Below are positions 1 to 11,129 of a stretch of DNA of 64,000 nucleotides, piece by piece. The notes beneath the pieces were generated by a model, which made no database searches, was not told the origin of the DNA, and was given only the letters and a program-made list of their open reading frames with translations. Within the stretch, counting starts at the first letter, position 1. Every line of letters starts with the position of its first letter. The translations under genes and the position numbers were made by a program. This stretch comes from Telopea speciosissima (taxonomy: Eukaryota > Streptophyta > Magnoliopsida > Proteales > Proteaceae). The stretch spans positions 55,796,464 through 55,860,463 of the forward strand of contig NC_057917.1 in the NCBI RefSeq assembly GCF_018873765.1, in the 5' to 3' direction.

Positions 1-21
1 CGTAATTCCAGATTTTTCCAC

Positions 22-1344
22 TTGCCCACCATTAAAAGGAGAGCAAGGAACAAGATTCGTTTTATCAATGTCAACGGACTTACCCTTACTAATGAGTCTG
101 ATATGGGGAGGGCAATCTCGAATTTCTACAGGAATCTCTACTCCACCCAAAATCCTCAAATTGAAGATTGCTACTTCAATAACATCAGGGGCAGAGTGTC
201 TGACTCAGATAACAATGTTCTCATTAGCCCAGTTACTAATGACGAGATCTTTTCTACAGTCATATCCATGCCGTCTCACAAATCACCCGGACCGGATGGC
301 TACTCTGGATCGTTCTTTCATAAATCCTGGCCTATTATTGGAGTTGATATATGTGATTGTGTTAAGAACTTTTTCTCTACTAGCTCTTTCAGTCTGCAGA
401 TGAATCAAACTTATATTGCTCTCATCCCCAAGGTGGATCATCCATCAAGTATCTCTGAGTTTAGGCCTATTAGTTTGTGCAACTTTGTCTACAAGATTAT
501 CTCCAGGATTCTAGTCAACAGGCTCAGACCCATCCTCAACAAAATTATCTCTTTCAACCAGAATGGGTTTATAAAAGGGAGGCATATCCAAGATAACGTG
601 TTGATTTGTCATGAGCTTCTGCATAAGATCAGAAAGGTCAGAAGGCGCAACAAAGGTTTCTTCTCCATCAAGATTGACATGAACAAAGCTTACGACAAAG
701 TGGAATGGTCTTTCTTGCGTAAAGCCCTGTTAAGATATGGCTTCGACAGCTCCTAGGTGCAACTTGTAATGTTTTGTGTTGAGAACACACAATTGAGTGT
801 GCTTCTCAATGGCTCTCCTCTCCCCTTTTTTAAACCCTCCAGAGGGCTAAGATAGGGAGACCCCCTATCGTCCTATCTCTTTCTTCCATGTGCTGAAGTC
901 CTCTCAACTAATCTGGCTCTGGCTAAAGAAGAAAAGCTCATTCATGGACTTGAGATCTCTTGAAGAGGTGAAACCATTACTCATATGGCTTTTGCAGACG
1001 ATTTAATTTTATTTGGTGAAGCTTCTATGGCTGAAGCTCGGGCTCTCAACAAGGTTTTGCAAACCTATTGCAGATTTTCAGGTCAGATCATCAACATTAA
1101 CAAATCTAGAGCGCAATTCAGCCCGAATGTGTCTTCTACAATCAAAAGGCAGCTCAGGGATTTCTTCCAAATCACTCCAACCTCATCTCTTGACACCTAC
1201 CTTTGCATCCCATTCATCAGCGGTAAGATTTCAAAAAATCATTGCTCAAGTTTGATTAACAGAGTTTCTAGCAAGCTTCAGCATTGGAAAGCTCAGTGCC
1301 TTAGCCCTACTGGGAAACAGGGTCTCTTGATTCTATCAGCATAG
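22..1344 (+). pseudogene. LINE reverse transcriptase domain (interrupted)
   Basis: The first block (22-756) carries RT motifs in order: the SPGPDGYSG finger motif, FRPISLCNFVYKIISRIL, the NGFIKGRHIQDNVL block and the palm aspartate in KIDMNKAYDKVEW. After the stops the same frame gives RGLR(Q)GDPLSSYLF and, at about 985-1020, the catalytic box AFADDLILF. The thumb ends at 1344 with SPTGKQGLLIL. Every catalytic aspartate of the polymerase site is present. It cannot now make one protein because of the three in-frame stops. The assignment to L1-type LINE RT is firm. Confidence 0.88.
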
Positions 1345-1451
1345 ATTTCTATTGGACCAATGGTAATAACAAAATGATGCCTACAGTTTCTTGGAACTCT
1401 ATCTGCCTTCCCAAAAGATTTGGAGGCCTCAACAACAAATAATCTGTCTAC

Positions 1452-2946
1452 ATGAATCAAGCTCTTCTTGCAAAGAAGGGTTGGGAGCTCCTTAATCCAT
1501 CCTCTTCTCTTTGGGGTCTCCTAATGAAAGAAAAATACTTCCCTCGGTCCTCATTTCTCAATGCCACTTGCCCCGTTTCAGCTTCTTGGGGTTGGAAGTC
1601 AATATGCTCATCTCGAGATCTCCTTAAAAAAGGTCTCTTCTTCAGAGTCGGTAATGGTTTGACTATAAACCCATGGGTGGACTTTTGGATCCCTAACTGC
1701 CCCCCGTCTGCTGCCCCCTTCCCCCTTCCCAGATCAGCTCCAACCTCAGTTGCTCACTTCATAGATGCTACATCAAATTCATGGAACAGGGAGATGGTTT
1801 TTCACTGGTGGCCACTAGACATTGCATTGATGATTCTTTCTATAGCAATCCCCATCTTCCCAACACAGGACAAGTTAATTTGGGCGGCTACCTCCAATGG
1901 ATGCTTCATTGTCACGTCGGTTTACAGCATCGCTATTAACGGCTTCAACCATAATGATAATACTATGTTGTTGAAGATCTGGCATTTGCCTACTGCTCCC
2001 AAAATCCAACATTTGCTTTGGAAGATCATCCATCAGAAGCTCCCTCTACCGGATCTCCTTATCAACAGAGGGGTAAACATTAATCCTAGCTCTATGCCCT
2101 CTTTGTGGACACCAGAACCAAACCGCTCGTCATCTCTTCTTGGATTGTCCAATTACATTCCAGTTATGACGCCAATCTGGATTGAGTCATCTCTTTTCGA
2201 GCGACAACTTTGTTGACATTGTCATCCATTTCATCATTAGCATAAACAAGAAAGATTGGGATTCCAAGCTCAAATTTGCGTATTTCTGCAATATCATCTG
2301 GAACATCTGGACGGCTTACTGGGATTTCATCTTCAGAAATCAAGATTTTAGGCCTCAATCTATCATTCTCAGAGCTATGACTGGAGCCAAGGACTACATT
2401 CCAAATTTGCAACCTCAGAGAAGCCAAGCTCAAAGATTAATCAGATGGATCCCGCCTCCAAACTCATACATGAAGTTCAACGTTGACGGCCCAAGCAGGG
2501 GGAACCCGGGCACTGCTGGGATTGGTGGTATTTGTCGCAACTTAGACTCTTCCTTCATCTGTTGTTTTGCTGTTGGGATTGGTAGGAACTATGCATTGGT
2601 TGCCGAAGCTCTTGCAATCCGTTATGCGATTTCAATGGCGATCTCCTTGTTCTTCCATAAAATCATCATAGAAAGCGACAACCTTCTAGTTATCAGCATC
2701 CTCAATAAGCTTACTACAGCTATTCCTTGGAAGATTGCTACAATCATAGCCGATTGCTTCTCCTTGATTCCTTCCTTGGAAGACATACAATTCAGGCATA
2801 CATTAAGAGAGGGCAACGTTGTTGCTGACTGTTTGGCTTCCCTAGGAGCTTCTGTACAAGATCAAAATGTTTGGCTTCATTCCCCTTCCCCCTGTGTGAA
2901 CCTCCTCTTGTACTTTGATTCTACTGGAACATTGTTCCCACGTTAA
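1452..2946 (+). pseudogene. LINE zinc-knuckle (zf-RVT) and RNase H part
   Basis: The 1452-2216 frame reads MNQALLAKKGWELL and onward, the usual linker after RT. A zf-RVT finger (CPLCGHQNQTARHLFLDC) is readable at about 2094-2148, but in a frame one base away, so a small indel precedes it. The second frame (2182-2946) is an RNase H domain. The first Asp is in FNVDGPSRGNPG, the Glu in AEALAIRYAI, the next Asp in IIESDNLL, and the C-terminal RHTLREGNVVADCLASLG has the last Asp. RNase H removes RNA from the cDNA hybrid during retrotransposition. All four acidic positions are kept. Confidence 0.85.
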
Positions 2947-2990
2947 AAATTTCCTTTTACCCAAAAAAAACAAAAAAACAAAAAATTGTA

Positions 2991-3486
2991 TTTGTATGGT
3001 CTTCACTGTTTTACATGTATATTTAATTTATTAGTTGTTATTTATTGAATTTATTGATGTGTTCACTCATGTACTTAAGTGGTCATTTATGTATTTAATT
3101 TTTAGTTGTTATTTATTACAAGGATTCGGGTAAAAAAACCGAGTCTTACTTTACTTGAACGATTCATCACCAAGTCACGTCATTTTTTTACCCTGGCCGA
3201 GTTTACGTGACTCTTGACCAGGTTTCCCAAAATTTTGAATCGAGTCAGGTGACTCGGCCAAATCAAAACCTGGTTTTCCAACTATGTTTCTAAATTATAT
3301 ATTGGAAAAAGTTCTCTGAGCTGTTGAGGTAGGGTACACTACCACTTCTATGTCTATCTCGCTCCTCTTCATGTATATATATATATTGAAAGAGAGAATA
3401 TACATTACATGTGAAGAGGGTTTCTTACAAGAGCAATGTAAGAAGAAATATTCACACTACAGCCAATGAGGGGTTGAAAAATGATA
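2991..3486. other. Gene-free AT-rich stretch with a degenerate repeat
   Basis: No ORF of interest. At about 3120-3285 several copies of a GACTCGG/CCGAGT motif face each other, the look of an old foldback element rich in CCGAGTC. A short (AT)n run lies at about 3374-3386. Nothing else is recognised. Confidence 0.4.
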
Positions 3487-3738
3487 TCATCCATAAGATT
3501 TGGATCCTCTGCGGCTTGGGGTTAAGCGGCCATCGTGCTACGCTCAATTCACAGGCTACCACGTGGATTTGAAGCAAATCCAATGGTTGGTAGACGACAG
3601 CCTGACATGTTTGAATTTTGAATTGAGCTCATCTATCAATCCTTGGATTTGCATCAAATCCACGTGGCGGCCCTTGAGTTGAGCGCAGCACAAAGACCGC
3701 TCAACCCAAGCTACAGAGGATCCAAATCCTCATCCATA
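3487..3738. mobile_element. MULE-type MITE, 234 bp, with 9-bp target duplication
   Basis: The element is 3496-3729, flanked by identical 9-bp direct repeats TCATCCATA (3487-3495 and 3730-3738). The ends are inverted repeats: GATTTGGATCCTCTG at the left and its complement at the right, continuing as a diverged copy of GCTTGGGTTGAGCGG. A second inverted pair inside (CCACGTGGATTTG and its complement) makes most of it self-complementary. A 9-bp duplication is the signature of the Mutator superfamily. There is no coding capacity, so it was moved by a transposase from elsewhere. Confidence 0.8.
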
Positions 3739-4093
3739 TGAGACCTACATCGAATTCACATGTTCAAGAATAGAAGAGAGAAATGTCAGTATGAGTCCCA
3801 CTGTCTATTATATGTGGAGGGTGTAAAGGAATAATAGATATGGATTAGTAGCAAAGGCATAATAGCAATCTTTTCCCCTTTATATATATGTATATAGATA
3901 AAAGGGGGGATCCTTTGTAGTGACCGAAGAGGCTTAGTAAAAGCAAACGAAAGAGGAGCTATGATGTTTTTTAATAGAAATTAATTAATAAAATTTTCAT
4001 TGGTAATGTGAAGTGAAATGAAATAGGAGATGCGCAAAGAATTCAATTGGGTTTTACTTTTAAAAGTTTTTATAAAAAAAAAGGTTGGTGAAA

Positions 4094-4233
4094 GGTTTCG
4101 TACTTGGTCGTGTATGGTGCACGACCATACTATCAACCATTGGATGGGGATGAGAAGCCGTCTATTGTACACGGTCATGCTCATCTAATGGTTGAAAGTA
4201 CGATCGTGTACCATACACGACCGTGTATAAAAA
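4094..4233. repeat. Foldback element with ~50-bp imperfect inverted arms
   Basis: The left arm contains GGTCGTGTATGGTGCACGA and TCAACCATTGGATG. The right arm reads back as the near complement (CATCTAATGGTTGA, then TCGTGTACCATACACGACC). The arms are separated by about 36 bases. Transcription would give a long hairpin. The superfamily is unknown and no clear target duplication was found. Confidence 0.6.
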
Positions 4234-4520
4234 CCTGTCCCAAAAAGGTTTTATGTTTAAAAGTAAAGTTTATGTAAATTTTATTTGACATGTGATTGAA
4301 CTTTGGTATGACAAATGTTTATGAGATTCATATTTTGTTATATTTTCATCAATAATATATATATATATAAAGAATACATGTCGGGGAAGTCAACATAAAA
4401 AGGAATAGAGTGAAATTTTTTTTCAATTGGATTTGTATATAAATAAAAAGAGGAAAAGAAGTTCATGACGTCAGTGTGCAGATTCTGGGGCACATTTTTT
4501 CACATCCTACCTATTGGAAT

Positions 4521-4662
4521 TAGGCATGTAAACGGATCGGATTCGACTTGGATATGGATTGGATGTGATCGAATCTAGATATTCCTTGGCCGAATATGGA
4601 TATCTCTAAACGGATTCGGATGCAGATTGAATTCGAATTTTTGACCATCCATTTACATCTTT
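4521..4662. mobile_element. Short hAT-like MITE (AGGSATGTAAAYGGA ends), first copy
   Basis: It starts AGGCATGTAAACGGATCGG and closes with ATCCATTTACATC, its inverted counterpart. The inside is a string of GGATATGGAT and GAATTCGAA-type words, a composition seen in a very common plant non-autonomous family. A closely related right half lies at about 6050-6173, so this copy and that one either flank or belong to one disrupted element. The possible outer 8-bp duplication is TTGGAATT on the left against TTGGAAGC on the right. Confidence 0.5.
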
Positions 4663-4668
4663 GTCTTG

Positions 4669-5942
4669 TGTAACCCGGACCTTCCTCCCCCTAGTGATAC
4701 AATTCACTATTGTAAGTACCGTGGTCCTCGTGAGGGGGGTTTCCTCGGCCTAATGGCGATATGATTTGTCTTTCATTGATTATCGCGTACCATTTCGATA
4801 CATCATTATGTGGGATTGAGATCATGCTTCATAGAAATGGAGTCGCCACCTAAGAATAGGGCCTAGGACCCAATGGGTGTAGCCCCATCCGGGGTTAGCG
4901 GAAGGGCTACGTGATTTCATATGGTCTACTAAGAGATTATGGGTAAGTGGTCAGGTTACAAGCGTGGGAAGGTATTAGCACCCCAACTCGCCCGGTTAAA
5001 CCGATCTTTCTACTAGATGCAAGGTTTCGAAAATTCTCCTTTAATAATATATCCTATATCAACATGCAAGACTAGATTATGATGCACTAAACATAACAAA
5101 GAAAAGAAAAAATAAAACATCTACTATGTAAATTAAAGCGAGTTACTTTAATGGACTACATTATGCCAAAATAAAAAGGAAAGAGATAAATATCTGTCAA
5201 GAAATAAAAAGAATAAAGAGAAATATACCAAATGAGAAATATGCGATGTCCCACGGCTTAGGTGGAGACGGATGATCGGCTTGCCTCTCTCTTGTCGGAT
5301 AGAGTAAGGGCTATCTGAGATGAGTTTCGTTACTCAGATTTCGAACAGAGCAACGACTGTATAAGGGGTTTTCGTTATCCGTATGCAGACAGAATAACAG
5401 CTTAACCTGAGATGGGAGCACTCCCTCTTCAAATAAGGTAATCGAAGGATTTACCCGCGATTTGAGAGAAACTTCACAAAGATCACTCAAAGGGGCTTGA
5501 ATGAAGGCAAAAAGGCCAAAAAAAATGGGCTGGGACCGTCTCCCCACTCTCCTCTTGCTAGAAATAAAAGGAGGGGGGGAGGCTCCCTATTTATAGGGGT
5601 GCCCCATTGATCACGGTGCCGTGGATGATCTCACTTTGGTGACGTCTGTCCTTTTTCACGGCGTCGTACTCTGGGCATGATGTCACTAGGCATTTTTGAG
5701 CTTTTCTGGACCAGTTTGGGCATATTAGGTGTTTTTCCCTGGGATTTTTTTCGCTGTGGTTGGGGAAGGTGAGCAGTACCTCCTTCAGCATTTGGTAAAA
5801 AGAACTTATATGTCATTTTTAGGGATGTCAGGATGATTTGACTCAAATGTAGGGGCAAGAATCCTTCTTGAGAGAGATACCGATATTTGTCGATATCCAA
5901 TTGTCATCATTGCCGGGAGGTGACAAAATTCAATGTCTACAA
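4669..5942. mobile_element. LTR-element fossil, probably a solo LTR; family not recognised
   Basis: A block with TG...CA ends (TGTAACCCGG at the left, TGTCTACA at the right) lies between the two hAT-like pieces. It contains GGAGTCGCCACC followed by GGGAAGGTATTAGCACCCC, a non-coding signature I associate with plant LTR elements. It also holds a promoter-like CCTATTTATAGGGG near 5588-5601. No gag or pol reading frame is present. It looks old and non-coding; clear target duplications were not seen. Confidence 0.35.
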
Positions 5943-6049
5943 CTATTAATCTATATCTCTTAGATCATGATTCTCTTTTCCTCATATTCTAGAACCTGTT
6001 GAATCTTCTAAAACCCTCAAGATCATTATTTACTTAATTTTTTATTATT

Positions 6050-6173
6050 AAGTATTCGAATTTTTGTCTCAATGGATTTTTATCTGAGTATTCAGATTTT
6101 TTTCCCGGATATCTCTTAACGAATACGGATGCGGATCGAATTCGAATTTTCAGTTATCCATTTACATCCCTAG
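6050..6173. mobile_element. Right-hand half of a hAT-like MITE (second copy)
   Basis: It repeats the right part of 4521-4662: the words CGGATATCTCTTAACGAA, GCGGATCGAATTCGAATT, then the terminal TCCATTTACATCCCTAG. It is the outer right end if the LTR-like block and its surroundings were inserted into one original element. Confidence 0.45.
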
Positions 6174-6617
6174 TTGGAAGCCACACACCCTCTCCTCATT
6201 GAGTGCTTCTACTGAACAATTCGATTACCCACCCCCTTATTGGTGGGAAACTAGACTTGGTTAAAAATTATTACTTTAAGTGAAATATTATTTGACAAGG
6301 AAAAAAACATATAGTGCAATTTTTTTGTTTGAATGCATGAAATTTGATTTTCATATAAAATTTGTTGATTTCATTTGGTTACTTTCGTTCACTTTATTTC
6401 ATTTAATTTTACCAATAAAAAAATTATTTTGATTTGCTTAATTTTGAATGAAAGCTCTATCCCAAAAAAAAAATAATAATAAGAAGTGGAGAGACATAGT
6501 TCTGTTATATTATTTTCTTCTATAAAAATTTTCATCTAATGAAAACTAGTCAACCACCAAATCTAATAGTTCATGGATTTTAGTTTTAAAAATTTGACAT
6601 AGACAAGCTTCTTTGAA

Positions 6618-6671
6618 GGTTTGGTCACAATGGAGCAGCCTTACCATTGCACCAAGGCCCACCCTCACGCA
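6618..6671 (-). mobile_element. Truncated Au-type SINE (tRNA-derived 5' part)
   Basis: On the minus strand it reads GGGTGGGCCTTGGTGCAATGG, the start of the Au SINE, and stops soon after the TGTGACCAAA part, so only about 54 bp of the ~175 bp remain. Flanking sequences ACAAGCTTCTTTGAA and ACAAGTTTCTTCAAC look like a worn target duplication. Confidence 0.5.
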
Positions 6672-8400
6672 AACAAGTTTCTTCAACCATATATATATAT
6701 ATAAAAGGTGTCAAATAATTTATAATTTTAATTTTTGCCCTTTTGGTATGACATACAATTTTTCTTTTTCAATAAAGGTAATAGTGTCATTTCATATTTC
6801 ATATACGTACTCAAAAAATATGCATGACAATTACATCTTTTGATCGATAATGACATAATGATATGTCACTTTCAATTTCTTTTTAAAACCCTTTTATAAT
6901 CCAATCTTAAAATCCTTTTGAGAATAAGAGAATTGACCGTTAAAACTTAAAAGAAGGTGTCAAGTTTTAAATACAGCTCGTACCAAAAAAAAAAAAAAAA
7001 AGAGTTTTAAATACAGCTATAACTAGTGTGTCATTCAGATACTCTCATTTAAGGAAAATCTATTTACATAAATGACTTAACTTTTGAAAACCCCTTTTCA
7101 CCCTTACTTTTAATATTAAATTGAATGACTTTTTGGAATAAGATAAGGGGGCAAATAAGTAAAATTATATATATGAAAATAAAGCAAACTTAGAATAAAT
7201 CCGATAAAATGTTTCATTCATCCATAGCAGAAAAATATCGTAATTCTACTTGTTCTAGACTTCTCAGCTAGTGCCCTCATAAAATGTATATAGTCATCCA
7301 ATTGTACCTTCCAAAATACCAAATTAAAATACTCTAACAAACAATCAATGTTCAACAAGACTTGAAACCCCATGACCACTTGCTTGGTTCCGACTTGAAA
7401 AACCATTGAGCTAAATCTTTCCTTACTTCAATTCTATGGATTACACCCCAATAGCATTTTTCCTTGGAGACCTTGGAGCAGTCCCCTTGCCTATCTCTCC
7501 ACCCCATCTCTTGCACAACCAAAGTTCATGGCCTCAAATGCAAACTGATTAGAAATCAAAACAGGAGAGGCCCGTGATCTGATTGAAAAATGAAAACCCC
7601 CTCAAGCATTAATACAGCATGACCCTCGGCTAGAGTATTGGTGAGATACAAAAATGAATTGAGTTGAAACACATGCAATTCCTATTTGTCTAGTTGGGTT
7701 ACAAATGATCAGTCTTCCCCACTATTTTCACATATTAGTAGCATTTTTTTTTTCTAGGGAAAAGAATTGTCATGATGCTAGTGCGCAGATTCCTGTACAC
7801 ACCCTCTAACATCCCAACCATGGATCTCATAAATTATTTCCTCATTATAGTCCCTATTAGACGATTCAATTTCTCATCGGTGGAAAAATGCACTTTAGTG
7901 TCGTAGCAATCCCTTCCCTTTCTTGGGAGGGGTGGGGGAGAGGCCAACGAATAATTGCGTGTTTACCTCTTACATTTGGATTCTATGACAGAAGCACGAA
8001 CGTGCACATTACATATATGCTTAGACACCTACATGTCCCATCCATTACTATTTAGAGCACAAAAGGGGCATTCTTGGAAGCAAAAAGGACATGTCCAAGA
8101 GTTTGAGGAGTGGATTCCATGTGACTGGCCCTGTAGGGCCTTGGATGGTACTTGTACAAGGACTGATACGGGTACTTGTACAAGGACATGATCCGGAAGC
8201 CATGCTCAGGAGTGTACGAGGCATAAACTAGATAACTTCCCAATAGATGAAAGCTTCTAACTCTTTTTATATCTACTTCTCCCATAAGGGTGAGTTTGTG
8301 ACTTGTACCTAGGGTTTACAATTTCAAATATTTCTGTTGTTTTATAACTGTGGCAAGTATCCTTGTGTATTTCTAGCATCTCACTTTCCTAATTTATGAA
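6672..8400. other. Gene-free stretch, 1.7 kb
   Basis: No gene is recognised. It holds an (AT)n run (about 6690-6704), a poly-A run at about 6985-7001, and a tandem duplication of GGTACTTGTACAAGGAC at about 8147-8188. A block at 7755-7925 (GTGCGCAGATTCCTGTACACACC) resembles sequence at 4465-4500 and 27195-27215 and is probably a diverged MITE. Open frames here look random. Confidence 0.35.
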
Positions 8401-8409
8401 AGAGAATGT

Positions 8410-8600
8410 TTGCATTTTTTTTGGTAAATAATTTCTTTATTGAAGATGTAGGCATGACGAGCTCTGAGCATCTTGATTACATAGATCAGTAAGCCAAGGA
8501 GTGGATATCAGCCAAGTTGTCTTACATGCCATAGATGGCCTTAGGCCAGGTTGTTTGTATGACAATTCTATAGATGTATTCAGAACATGTAACCTTCTTT
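8410..8600 (-). mobile_element. Possible LINE 3' end (minus strand)
   Basis: TTTTTTTTGGTAAATAATTTC followed by TTTATTGAAG is how the A-tailed 3' end of a plant L1 LINE appears in reverse orientation. No coding sequence follows, so this would be a short 5'-truncated copy. Confidence 0.3.
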
Positions 8601-10067
8601 TGATTGCCCTTTAATTAGCTTATTTAAAATGTTATTTAAGACGGAGGTAAAATTAAAGAGTGTTTTCAAAATTATTTAGAAAGGAGTTACCATTATGCCA
8701 TTTCCAAATTTGTCATTACTTGGCATACTTGTCAAGTACACATCACTACACATGTGAAATGACAAGTTTTATCCCCACTAAAAGAAAAAATGTATTAAAC
8801 AAAAAGGGCAAAAAATTATTATGAAATAAATTAGGATTTTCTTTCCCGTCACTATGTCTACTGAAGTATAACACTTCACTGCTTCCCACATGGCAGTTCA
8901 TGGGTTAGTCCATGTGGATGGACTAGGAAAGCATATCATTGGTACGGTACAATTTCAGCTTAAAATACGTAAAGGAAGTAACTAAAGTTACAAAAGATGC
9001 AATTTTGTATTTTATATCCATTGATGATATTTTGGTAATTTTACTAAACCTTTGAATCAGAGTTTGAGAAACTTTCCTTGCTTAATTTGGACTAAAATTT
9101 AGCTATTGAGATATATGTGGGTTCTCTATTACATGGACTAACCCATATATTCACAAGTGACAAATAGTAGGGCGTTATACTTCACTAGGCATAATGATGC
9201 CTAGAAGGACCAAATTATTTAACCATTTAAGGGAAGTCAATAAGAAAATCCCTTTAAGAAAAGGGTGGAATCATAATTTTGAAAAAATAATTACTTAATG
9301 AGAAAGGTTCTTGAACAGACCATGAAAAGTACAATAGCACCATCTCGGCTCTCGCTCTATCTCTGTCATTCTCACATAAAATGACCTCTCCACTCCCTAT
9401 TTACGAAACTGTTCTGTTGCCCACCTTAATTGTGTGTTTCCCTATGAATAATTATCACCTCCGATTCCTCTAATAGGGGGACATGGACCCCACCTTGGAC
9501 AGTGTTTCGGGTAGATAGTAAGGTGGTAATTTCCGTCCTCATGTGAGGAATTGGAGGGGATAATGATTCGCTCCCCTATGTTGCTTGCTCAATAGGCAAT
9601 AGCCCTCTCCCTTAATTAATAATTGAAAGAGAATAAAGGAAAGAGTTTTAAGTCAAAGTCGATGACGTTTGGAACTCAAAAGTTTACAAGAAAGATATCC
9701 TATTAGGTAGTAATGTTAACCAATTTTTACATAATAGGGAACGTAAAAGTCATCCAAATATTAAAGACAAGCTAAACATTTGTTCACCTAACCATATATA
9801 CCAAAAGAGTTGAAATAAAATTCACTACCCTATGAGGGTTAAGTTGATGTAGACTGCAAAGGATTCTTGGTGGAGAAGATATCACACTAATGCGTTGTGA
9901 TTAGGCTTTTATCCATACTTGATTGATAATTTAGTAAGACGCACGTCTCCTCCACACGTTCTGAAAATGATATAGAACAAGTCAAAGTTTTGTGTTTTTG
10001 GTAGAACAAATCAAAGTTAAATGGGGAAAAAGTCTCTTCCAAGCCAATATTTAGAGCCCTTCCCAAA
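8600..10067. other. Gene-free AT-rich stretch with one foldback
   Basis: Nothing coding is recognised. The only clear structure is the foldback at 9444-9567. The rest is low-complexity AT-rich DNA with anonymous repeats. Confidence 0.3.
9444..9567. repeat. Foldback element (family shared with 42696-42801)
   Basis: The left arm AATAATTATCACCTCCGATT with CCTCTAATAGGGGG pairs with the right arm CCTCATGTGAGGAATTGG and GGATAATGATT. The centre (GGCAGTGT/GGACAGTGT, TTCGGG, GGGTGATCATTTC-like words) is shared with the copy at 42.7 kb. No coding capacity; the family was not identified. Confidence 0.5.
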
Positions 10068-10254
10068 AGCCCTCATTTTTCAGCCATGAATAGATGGAGA
10101 ACTTTCCGGCTTAATTTGTATAAGCTTTCTTCTTAGTTTTTCAGGAGGACAACTAGGTATATAAAGCCATCATTTTTCAGCCATGAATAGATGGAGAACT
10201 TTCCAGCTTAATTTGTATGAGCTTTCTTCTTATGTTTTCAGGAGGACAACTAGG
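10068..10254. repeat. Tandem duplication, 97-bp period, two copies
   Basis: Copy 1 covers 10068-10157 and copy 2 10165-10254. Both begin AGCC(C/A)TCATTTTTCAGCC and end GGAGGACAACTAGG, with only a few differences over 90 bases. This is a recent local duplication. Confidence 0.85.
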
Positions 10255-10339
10255 CAATATACCTTGTGGAAATAAAATTACAAAACAGAAGATCTTTCAG
10301 TTCATAAAGGATAAGTACGGGAGAAAAACACTCTAATTC

Positions 10340-10440
10340 AAGGTTCGTAATCTTGGTATCGGTTGGATCGCATCGAATTGGCTGAATCAGATCAGAATTG
10401 CCCAAACTCCAAATATGACACTAAATTATCAATAATTTAT
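10340..10440. repeat. Fragment of a GATCGG-rich MITE family
   Basis: CAAGGTTCGTAATCTTGG followed by TATCGGTTGGATCG matches the start of the elements at 14681 and 18003. The right end is not visible; it stops near an A-rich run. Confidence 0.35.
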
Positions 10441-10511
10441 TAAATATGATAAGAAGAAAATCATACCTGGTGGGACCATAATGGGTTCAATTATCCTCAC
10501 GTAAAAAAAAA

Positions 10512-10830
10512 AAAAAGGTTAAATGAGCATACCCTCTAAAATGCACCCAATATTCCTCGTACCCCCTAAGGTTCTGATAAATCCATGTACCACCCTTACT
10601 TTATCCCTCTAAAATCATCTAAGTCCACACTAGGCATTAAATGCTAAAAAATAATCAAACTACCCTTTTTTCTATCTTTTCTAAAATTTGAAAAGACCTA
10701 ATTACCCTGACCTATTTGCTAAAATTTAAAAAAACCAAAATGCCCTCATCTTCCCCAAATCATCATATTCTTTTATAATGTGGATACCCAATACTACCAT
10801 CACCACCACCACCACCACCCACCATTAACA
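10512..10830. repeat. Dispersed repeat, copy 1 (inverted relative to 16745-17085)
   Basis: It reads in turn AAATGAGCATACCCTCTAAAA, a GTACCCCCTAAGG word, CTAAGTCCACACTAGGCATT, CTAATTACCCTGACCTATTTG and a run of CACCACCACC. The same words occur in the same order on the other strand at 16745-17085. The two copies face each other across about 5.9 kb. A more distant relative may lie at 12230-12500. Confidence 0.75.
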
Positions 10831-10941
10831 TGTGTAATTTTAATCAATCTTCACCATTAATCAATCTAGTAATTTTCCCTTTTCAATCGTAACATGTGTC
10901 GTTGATTCGACTTCACATGGTGATCACATATTCAAAAACAA

Positions 10942-11121
10942 CAAAAAAAAGGATGTACTAAGTGCAAGAGGCTCCTGCCACTAAGGAATCTTGGGAGGGT
11001 CATGATCTACTCATCCCTACGACCTACCCCTGCTCTGCGGAGAGACTATTTCTTGACTTGAATTCAGACAACTAGGTCGTATTGAAGCAATCTTACCATT
11101 GCATCAAGACCAGCCTTTGGT
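10942..11121 (-). mobile_element. Au-type SINE, full length but diverged
   Basis: On the minus strand the order is GGTCTTGATGCAATGGTAAG (A-box region), a decayed B box, CAGGGGTAGG, GACCCTCCCAAGATTCC, AGTGGCAGGAGCCTC, then a T-rich tail (AAAAAAAAGG on the plus strand at 10943). The Au SINE is tRNA-derived and is moved by LINE enzymes. This copy is older than those at 29.0 and 57.9 kb. Confidence 0.6.
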
Positions 11122-11129
11122 CTAGCAAA

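Larger units (their letters stand above)
1..2990 (+). mobile_element. L1-type plant LINE (non-LTR retrotransposon), 5' end outside window
   Basis: The order is reverse transcriptase, a CCHC-like zf-RVT finger, RNase H, then an A-rich tail (about 2946-2990), as in plant L1 LINEs that carry an RNase H domain. ORF1 and the endonuclease would lie left of the window. The reading frame is broken but close to intact. From 22 to 1344 one frame runs through with only three stop codons (754, about 853 and 961), each one transition away from an expected Trp, Gln or Arg codon. A piece of the RT connection appears lost near 1344, there is a stop near 1441, and a frame change lies just before the zinc finger. 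The few lesions suggest a fairly young copy. No target duplication can be checked because the left end is missing. Confidence 0.9.
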
